Position numbers and translations under genes: made by a program. 6,130 nt of DNA from Streptomyces violaceus. Its GTDB lineage: Bacteria; Actinomycetota; Actinomycetes; Streptomycetales; Streptomycetaceae. Of this stretch, positions 1-6,130 are shown one piece after another. The stretch spans positions 1 through 6,130 of the forward strand of contig KL569198.1 in assembly GCA_000715635.1 (NCBI GenBank), written 5' to 3'. The notes under the pieces were generated by a model. That model saw only the letters and a program-made list of their open reading frames with translations. It was not told the DNA's origin and searched no databases. Positions within the stretch are counted from its first letter, which is position 1; each line of letters starts with the position of its first letter.

Positions 1-25
1 CTGGGGGAGGCACGATTGCCCGCAG

Positions 26-628
26 CTAGGGGGCAGGCAAGTACGGGGCCGTTGACGGGAGGCTCAGGTCTGAGGGGAGCAGGGAGCCTACCCAGGAGTC
101 TCGGCGTACTCCCTTGTTGTTGACGGCGGCGCGCAGGGTGCCTTCGATGGTGAAGCCGGAGCGTTCCGCTACGGCGCGGGAGGCGCGATTGCCCACCTCG
201 GCGCGCCATTCGACGCGGTCGAGCGCGGCGTGGACGAAGGCCCAGCGGCAGGTGGTGAGGACGGCCTCCGTGATGTAGCCGTTGGCGCGGTGCTGCTTCG
301 TGGCCCAGAAGCCGATCTCGCCGACGCCCAGGGCGCGCATGGTGATGCCGAGCATGCCCGCCAGTTCTCCGGAGTGGAGGAAGACGCCGAGAGTGAACAT
401 GGACCCGTCCGCCCAGCCGTCCGGGACCATCTGTTCCGTGAAGCCCTGGGCGTGCTCGCGGAGGTACGGCGAGGGGATCGTGGTCCAGCGCTGGATGTCG
501 GGGTCCTGGCAGGCGTCGTACACCGCGTCGGTGTCCTGAGGGCCGACCGTGCGCAGCAGAAGGCGGTCCGTGGTGAGGGTGACGGGGTCCATCGGCCGAT
601 TCTGCTCGGAGGCCGCCGAAGGTGCCAT
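26..628 (-). CDS. GNAT-family N-acetyltransferase, RimJ/RimL type
   Basis: This gene encodes a 200-residue cytoplasmic acetyltransferase that would move an acetyl group from acetyl-CoA to an amine; the acceptor is not identifiable. The order of elements is that of the RimJ/RimL branch: an N-terminal strand with TDRLLLR (residues 20-26), the central GEIGFWA strand (103-109), the acetyl-CoA pyrophosphate loop HRANGYITEAV (113-123), then a helix with RWAF and the late segment GNRASRAVAERSGF (146-159) followed by EGTLR. The loop reads R-A-N-G-Y where many relatives have R-G-x-G-Y, so the first glycine is alanine. Length is normal, with a short Pro/Ser-rich tail. The start is uncertain: neither the ATG at 628 nor the in-frame ATG at 592 (protein MDPVTLTTDR) has a good Shine-Dalgarno, and the shorter form fits the family better. 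The gene is divergent from secA, and no functional link to secretion is evident. Confidence 0.88.
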   Translation of the reverse strand: MAPSAASEQNRPMDPVTLTTDRLLLRTVGPQDTDAVYDACQDPDIQRWTTIPSPYLREHAQGFTEQMVPDGWADGSMFTLGVFLHSGELAGMLGITMRALGVGEIGFWATKQHRANGYITEAVLTTCRWAFVHAALDRVEWRAEVGNRASRAVAERSGFTIEGTLRAAVNNKGVRRDSWVGSLLPSDLSLPSTAPYLPAP

Positions 629-687
629 CTGTTTGCGGTGGGTGAGCGCCTTGTCACGCTTCGCTTAATTCGGTCGAGGGACGCGGC

Positions 688-715
688 ACTATCCGTGGCG
701 CCCGGACGTTGTCCC
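688..715 (-). promoter_or_regulatory. Candidate promoter of the GNAT gene
   Basis: Read on the minus strand, GGGACA (710-715) is followed after 16 nt by GATAGT (688-693). The -10-like box is reasonable for a sigma-70 type (HrdB) promoter, but the -35 is poor. It would give a leader of about 50-60 nt before the ATG at 628. This is a weak call based only on spacing and partial consensus. Confidence 0.25.
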
Positions 716-717
716 CT

Positions 718-748
718 TTGAAGCAGACGTGAATCAGAATTGAAGCAG
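718..748. repeat. 9-nt direct repeat TTGAAGCAG, 22 nt apart
   Basis: TTGAAGCAG occurs at 718-726 and again at 740-748, a start-to-start distance of 22 nt, close to two helical turns. It lies in the divergent GNAT/secA intergenic region and is AT-richer than its surroundings. Spacing of this sort suits a protein binding the same face of the DNA twice, but it may be chance; no regulator is recognised. Confidence 0.4.
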
Positions 749-795
749 CGAACGGTCGCCGTGGCAGGCCCTCCCGGCGCGGCGGGGTCCTCGCA

Positions 796-801
796 TACGA
801 T
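796..801 (+). promoter_or_regulatory. Candidate -10 box for secA
   Basis: TACGAT matches the TANNNT -10 pattern and lies 68 nt before the secA GTG. There is no recognisable -35 box at 16-18 nt upstream (the stretch there is GC only). If real, the 5' leader would be about 60 nt and would contain the Shine-Dalgarno at 854-859. A second promoter farther upstream is possible. Confidence 0.3.
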
Positions 802-853
802 GGCCGTTGCTCAGTAAGTCAAGTGGTAACCGACCGTCCCAGGCCCGACCGGC

Positions 854-859
854 AAGGAG
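854..859 (+). promoter_or_regulatory. Ribosome binding site of secA
   Basis: AAGGAG lies 10 nt before the GTG at 870. It is the only good Shine-Dalgarno near the 5' end of the open frame. It decides the start: the frame stays open back to a TTG at 807, but that codon has no such site and the extra 21 residues are unlike SecA. Confidence 0.8.
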
Positions 860-869
860 ACCAACCCCC

Positions 870-3716
<2,847 letters not shown>

Positions 3717-3742
3717 CGGTGGCCGAGGCACCGTAGCGGCTT

Positions 3743-3776
3743 GAAGGGCCGGACACCCGAGGGTGTCCGGCCCTTC
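3743..3776. terminator. Bidirectional terminator hairpin between secA and the convergent gene
   Basis: A perfect 15-bp inverted repeat (arms 3743-3757 and 3762-3776, loop CGAG) begins 26 nt after the secA stop and ends 51 nt before the stop of the convergent minus-strand gene. Two G-T pairs could extend it. There is no T-run on either side, which is common for terminators in high-G+C actinobacteria. Its position suits termination of both transcripts. Confidence 0.85.
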
Positions 3777-3827
3777 GGCTTGGGGTGACTCTCGGCCCGG
3801 CGTCCGCCGCCTCGGCCGGCGCGTCCC

Positions 3828-4520
3828 TCAGTCGGCCTCCGCGTGGGGTGGGCGGGGGCCGCCCAGTTCTACCGCCGTGCAGCGCCAGCGGAGGTCCTGG
3901 CCGAGTTCCAGGCGGAAGGCCATGGCGCGGAGCCGGTCGCCGGCGCCGATGCGGGCGAAGGCCTCGATGGCACCGGCGCGGGGTTCGAACCAGCCGATGT
4001 CCCGGACGACGGGTCGGGCGCCGCGGGTGCGCAGGGGGCCGCGCTCGGCGAGCCAGGCCAGTTCGTCATAGGCGCGGCCCCGGGTGTGGCGGAGCATCGA
4101 GTGGACGGGGCGGCGGCCGCTGAGGACGGCGAGCAGGAGGTCGGCGAAGAGGTCGGTGGGCAGGAGCGGCTGGGGAATCGGCCGACGGGGGCTCTGGGCC
4201 GGGACGCGGGGTGTGGTGTCCGTGGCGGTGCCGGGTGCCGGCCGGGTTGCTGTGCGGGTGCCGGAGGGAGTCGGCGGGCGGGTGTCCGCGGGCCGGGTGC
4301 GGGTGGTCCCGGCGCGGCCGGCGGCCGGGGGACGGTCTCCGGCGGCCGTGGTGCGGGCGGGGCCCCCGCCGGGGGTGCGCGGAGGGGCGGTGCTGCCGGG
4401 GGTGCGTGGGGCTGCGCCGGAAGGGGCGCGTGAGGGGGTGCCGCCGGGGCGGCGGGTGTCGCGGCGGGCCGGGGGGCGGCTCGCCGGGCGGTGCTGTGCC
4501 CTGGTCATGACCTTGTTCAT
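3828..4520 (-). CDS. Rv3235-family protein, function unknown
   Basis: This gene encodes 230 residues in two parts. Residues 1 to about 118 are low-complexity, rich in Pro, Thr, Arg, Ala and Gly, with almost no hydrophobic residues, and surely disordered. Residues about 119-219 form a compact domain: LLPTDLFADLLLAVLSGRRP, then SMLRHTRGRAYDELAWLAER, VRDIGWFEPRAGAIEAFARI, and a final RLRAMAFRLEL...WRCTAVELG strand pattern. I recognise this as the domain of the M. tuberculosis Rv3235 family, which recurs near secA in actinobacteria; its biochemical role is unknown to me. The Pro-rich N-terminus can attract spurious TonB-like labels, but no signal peptide, membrane segment or TonB C-terminal domain is present. 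The ATG at 4520 has GGGGA about 7 nt upstream, and the ATG at 4508 (MTRAQH) is also possible. It is convergent with secA and divergent from the 4834 gene. The family call rests on memory of the motif pattern and the neighbourhood. Confidence 0.8.
   Translation of the reverse strand: MNKVMTRAQHRPASRPPARRDTRRPGGTPSRAPSGAAPRTPGSTAPPRTPGGGPARTTAAGDRPPAAGRAGTTRTRPADTRPPTPSGTRTATRPAPGTATDTTPRVPAQSPRRPIPQPLLPTDLFADLLLAVLSGRRPVHSMLRHTRGRAYDELAWLAERGPLRTRGARPVVRDIGWFEPRAGAIEAFARIGAGDRLRAMAFRLELGQDLRWRCTAVELGGPRPPHAEAD
4256..4303 (+). other. G-quadruplex-capable G-tract cluster inside the Rv3235-like gene
   Basis: Seven GGG tracts (4256, 4266, 4276, 4280, 4290, 4295, 4301) are separated by loops of 7, 7, 1, 7, 2 and 3 nt, meeting the usual G3+N1-7 rule several times over. 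They lie on the plus strand, which is the template strand of the minus-strand gene, so the mRNA is C-rich there. The cluster is at least partly a by-product of Pro/Arg/Thr codons in the disordered N-terminus. Confidence 0.5.
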
Positions 4521-4833
4521 GAGGGTCCCCGTTTCGTGGGCCGGCGGATACCGGTGAGTAACTTCAGGTTGGTGATCTTGTACGGGGCAGACGGGGGCAG
4601 GGGCAAGGAAGCGGGCCTCGGGTCGCGGGCGCCGGAATGTTCACTTATCCGGGTGACCCGGGGGTCGGGAAGCCCGTCACTGCCGGGGTGTGCCGGGTGA
4701 ACCCAGGGCCCGTGGTGGACGCGTCCGGCGTCACAGGCCGGAACTCGAAAGGGGACCCCCGCACGTATCCTGGAGGCCCTCCGGGACCCTCCTGAGTCCT
4801 CCGACCATGAACCGACCACGAAAGCGGCCAGCC
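4521..4833. other. Divergent intergenic region, 313 bases
   Basis: No convincing gene is seen. The region must carry the 5' ends of the minus-strand Rv3235-like gene and the plus-strand 4834 gene. For the minus gene, TTGCCC (4601-4606), 18 nt, TACAAG (4577-4582) is a weak promoter candidate. For the plus gene, TATCCT at 4766-4771 fits TANNNT but lacks a clear -35. A 13-bp palindrome lies at 4649-4661. A short GGAGG-C-CCTCC palindrome sits at 4772-4782, next to that candidate -10. GAGGGTCCC (4521-4529) and its complement GGGACCCTC (4783-4791) flank the region as a 9-nt inverted pair. Confidence 0.4.
4649..4661. repeat. 13-bp palindrome, possible operator
   Basis: CCGGGT-G-ACCCGG is a perfect 6-bp inverted repeat around one base. 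A related imperfect copy, CCGGGTGAACCC, occurs at 4693-4704, 44 nt downstream (about four helical turns). The arrangement would suit a dimeric regulator acting on the divergent promoters, though GC-rich palindromes also arise by chance. Confidence 0.35.
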
Positions 4834-5349
4834 ATGCGTGTCTACGTGCCCCTGACCCTCCCCGGTCTCGCCGAGGCGTACAAAACGGGTGAGCTGGGAG
4901 CCGGGCCGTTCGTGGCGTACGCCGTGACGCCCGCGCTGCGTGAGTGGTACGTCTCCGACGACATCGAGGAACTGGAGTACGCGGCGCTGAACCGGGCAGC
5001 CCTGGCCTCGTTGCGGCTGCTGGCGATCGAGCCGGGGGTGCCGCGGCGCCGGGTCGTGGTGGCCGTGGACGTGCCCGACCGGGCCGCGAGTGCCGACCCT
5101 GACCGGGGGCTCGATCCGACGGCGCTGGGGGAGGTACGGGTCTCGGGGGCCGTGGCGCTGGCCAGGGCGGCTGCGGTGCATGTCGACGCGGATGAAGCGC
5201 AGGCGGATGTGACGGCGGCTGCCGCGGCGCTGGGGGCGGCGGACGCCGGGGACGACGACGCGCAGTTCGTCGTGGACGGTGCCGAGGATCACGAGCTGCT
5301 GTGGTTCGCCACGCAGGAGATCCCGAACCTGGTGGGGCACGGGGACTGA
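4834..5349 (+). CDS. Conserved hypothetical protein, probable DUF6912 family
   Basis: This gene encodes 171 residues with no signal peptide or membrane segment, so it is cytoplasmic. The first residues, MRVYVPLTLPGLAEA, form an amphipathic strand-helix start typical of a small conserved actinobacterial family that I believe is DUF6912. Next come AYAVTPALREWYVSDDIEELEYAA (28-51), a strand RRRVVVAVDVP (71-81), a long Ala/Val/Asp-rich stretch (about 95-140), and a C-terminal HELLWFATQEIPNLV (153-167) that looks like the second conserved block. No catalytic motif is recognisable, and I assign no function. The start is chosen because MRVYVP is the family-like N-terminus; GAAAG at 4820-4824 is a weak Shine-Dalgarno. 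An in-frame ATG at 4807 (MNRPRKRPAM) and a GTG at 4690 are alternatives. It shares a strand with the HAD gene 71 nt downstream, but a hairpin and a strong promoter separate them. Confidence 0.85.
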   Translation: MRVYVPLTLPGLAEAYKTGELGAGPFVAYAVTPALREWYVSDDIEELEYAALNRAALASLRLLAIEPGVPRRRVVVAVDVPDRAASADPDRGLDPTALGEVRVSGAVALARAAAVHVDADEAQADVTAAAAALGAADAGDDDAQFVVDGAEDHELLWFATQEIPNLVGHGD

Positions 5350-5355
5350 GCGGTC

Positions 5356-5370
5356 CGCGCCGGGGGCGCG
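5356..5370 (+). terminator. Small GC hairpin, possible terminator after the 4834 gene
   Basis: CGCGCC-GGG-GGCGCG forms a 6-bp all-GC stem with a 3-nt loop, starting 7 nt after the stop codon at 5347-5349. It is followed by a moderately T-containing stretch (GTTCTCTTGATTG) but no true T-run. It may end or attenuate transcription before the next promoter, which begins only 21 nt later. Confidence 0.4.
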
Positions 5371-5390
5371 TTGAGGCGCTGTTCTCTTGA

Positions 5391-5413
5391 TTGTCAGTGG
5401 GGCCGGGTACGTT
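5391..5413 (+). promoter_or_regulatory. RecA-NDp / PafBC-type DNA-damage promoter of the HAD gene
   Basis: TTGTCAGTG (5391-5399), 8 nt (5400-5407), then TACGTT (5408-5413) is an exact match to TTGTCRGTG-N8-TANNNT. This is the consensus known from recA and other LexA-independent damage-inducible promoters in mycobacteria and Streptomyces, which require the PafBC activator. The -10 ends 7 nt before the ATG at 5421, so the start site should coincide with or adjoin the A of the start codon. No LexA-type SOS box is evident here. The sequence match is direct; damage induction is inferred. Confidence 0.8.
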
Positions 5414-5420
5414 TTCAGGC

Positions 5421-6086
5421 ATGGGGATGAAGACGGGCGCGCACATTGTCTGGGACTGGAACGGGACGCTGTTCCATGACATCGACGCGATCATCGGGGC
5501 GACGAACGCGGCATTCGCCGAGCTGGGGCTGGAGTCGCTGACGCTGGAGAAGTACCGGGAGCTGTACTGCGTGCCGGTGCCGAAGTTCTACGAGCGGCTG
5601 ATGGGGCGGCTGCCGACCGAGGCCGAGTGGGAGGCCATGGACGAGATCTTCCACCGGTACTACGCCGAGCACCGGGTGACGTGCGGACTGACGGTGGGGG
5701 CCGTGGAGCTGCTGTCGGGGTGGCGGTCGGCCGGGCGCAGCCAGTCGATTCTGAGCATGTATGTGCACGACGAGCTGGTGCCGCTGGTGCGGGGATTCGG
5801 GATCGAGCCGCACTTCATACGGGTGGACGGGCGGACCGGGCCGTCGGGGGGCAGCAAGGCCGAGCACATGGTGCGGCATCTCGCGTCGCTGACGGGGGTG
5901 GAGCCGGGGCGGACCGTGGTGATCGGGGATGCGGCGGATGACGCGGTGGCTGCGCTGCATGTGGGGGCTCGGGCTGTGCTGTATACCGGCGGGTCGCACA
6001 GCCGGGCGAGTCTGGAGGCGGTGGGCGTTCCGGTGGTGGACACGCTGGAGGATGCCGTGGCAGAGGCTGAGCGGCTAGCGGCCTGA
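5421..6086 (+). CDS. HAD-superfamily hydrolase, phosphoglycolate phosphatase-like
   Basis: This gene encodes a 221-residue cytoplasmic phosphatase-like enzyme of the haloacid dehalogenase superfamily. Motif I is IVWDWNGTL with nucleophile Asp12; the usual second aspartate (DxD) is Asn14. Motif II is SILSMY with Ser112, motif III Lys146 in GGSKAEHM, and motif IV GDAADD (169-174), so the DxxxD pair is Asp170/Asp174. The helical cap, about residues 20-85, lies between motifs I and II, as in C1-cap phosphoglycolate phosphatase and beta-phosphoglucomutase relatives. Length is normal for Gph-like proteins; the substrate is not determinable. The ATG at 5421 is preferred: a TTG at 5391 is in frame but lies inside the promoter's -35 element, and MGMKTGAHIVWDWNGT gives the expected short lead-in to motif I. 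An ATG at 5427 is also possible. With no Shine-Dalgarno and the -10 seven nt upstream, the message is probably leaderless. Codons are G-ending (GGG, GCG, GTG), unlike C-ending secA. Confidence 0.92.
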   Translation: MGMKTGAHIVWDWNGTLFHDIDAIIGATNAAFAELGLESLTLEKYRELYCVPVPKFYERLMGRLPTEAEWEAMDEIFHRYYAEHRVTCGLTVGAVELLSGWRSAGRSQSILSMYVHDELVPLVRGFGIEPHFIRVDGRTGPSGGSKAEHMVRHLASLTGVEPGRTVVIGDAADDAVAALHVGARAVLYTGGSHSRASLEAVGVPVVDTLEDAVAEAERLAA

Positions 6087-6130
6087 CCGGAACTGGCGGC
6101 TTCAAGGTGCTCGGCGTTGGTGCCGCTGCC

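Noticed and set aside
651..667. TTGTCACGC upstream of secA as a second PafBC-type promoter.
   Set aside because: It departs from TTGTCRGTG after the sixth base and no TANNNT follows at 8 nt.
807..869. N-terminal extension of SecA from a TTG at 807.
   Set aside because: It has no Shine-Dalgarno and un-SecA-like residues; the GTG at 870 has AAGGAG at proper spacing and yields the expected SecA N-terminus.
3843..4433. A plus-strand open frame opposite the Rv3235-like gene.
   Set aside because: It is Gly/Ala/Arg-rich and without motifs, whereas the minus-strand frame encodes a domain with a family-like pattern.
3828..4520. TonB-like or cell-wall protein suggested by the Pro-rich stretch.
   Set aside because: There is no transmembrane anchor, signal peptide or TonB C-terminal domain, and the conserved part fits the Rv3235 family.
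4740..4768. GGAAC followed by GTAT as an ECF (SigE-like) promoter for the 4834 gene.
   Set aside because: The gap is 20 nt, longer than the usual range, and the -10 is GTAT instead of GTC/GTT; the match is too weak to call.
4517..5494. A 325-residue minus-strand open frame across the divergent intergenic region and the 4834 gene.
   Set aside because: The product is Pro/Arg/Ala low-complexity and overlaps genes with recognisable motifs; it is explained by lack of stop codons in GC-rich DNA.
6087..6130. Start or end of a further gene at the right edge.
   Set aside because: Only 44 bases remain after the HAD stop, and no start codon with a binding site or diagnostic residues is visible on either strand.

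Overview
The base composition (very high G+C, G or C at almost every third codon position), the GTG start of secA, and the gene content point to a Streptomyces or close relative. The core of the window is the actinobacterial secA neighbourhood. No mobile element, CRISPR array, tRNA or rRNA is visible.

Layout: (1) 26-628, minus strand: a GNAT acetyltransferase of the RimJ/RimL type. (2) 629-869: a divergent intergenic region that must carry the promoters of the GNAT gene and of secA; it holds a 9-nt direct repeat and weak -10-like boxes. (3) 870-3716, plus strand: a complete, intact secA encoding the preprotein translocase motor. (4) 3743-3776: a strong 15-bp hairpin lying between two convergent genes, a likely bidirectional terminator. 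(5) 3828-4520, minus strand: a small protein with a long disordered Pro/Thr/Arg/Ala N-terminus and a conserved C-terminal domain of the mycobacterial Rv3235 type. (6) 4521-4833: a 313-base divergent intergenic region containing a 13-bp palindrome and a partial second copy. (7) 4834-5349, plus strand: a 171-residue protein of unknown function, probably DUF6912. (8) 5391-5413: a promoter. (9) 5421-6086, plus strand: a HAD-superfamily phosphatase.

The most notable observation is the promoter of the HAD gene. Positions 5391-5413 read TTGTCAGTG, 8 nt, TACGTT, an exact match to the RecA-NDp (PafBC-dependent, LexA-independent DNA-damage) promoter consensus TTGTCRGTG-N8-TANNNT as I remember it. Its -10 box ends 7 nt before the ATG at 5421 and no Shine-Dalgarno sequence is present, so the transcript is probably leaderless. 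The enzyme resembles phosphoglycolate phosphatases, and in E. coli that activity clears the 2-phosphoglycolate released when oxidatively broken DNA 3' ends are repaired. A DNA-damage-induced HAD phosphatase therefore makes sense as a hypothesis, although its substrate cannot be read from the sequence.

The genes do not form one operon: orientations alternate (minus, plus, minus, plus, plus). The last two genes share a strand but are separated by a small GC hairpin and the strong promoter. secA and the Rv3235-like gene are convergent neighbours. I infer conserved linkage, not co-transcription.
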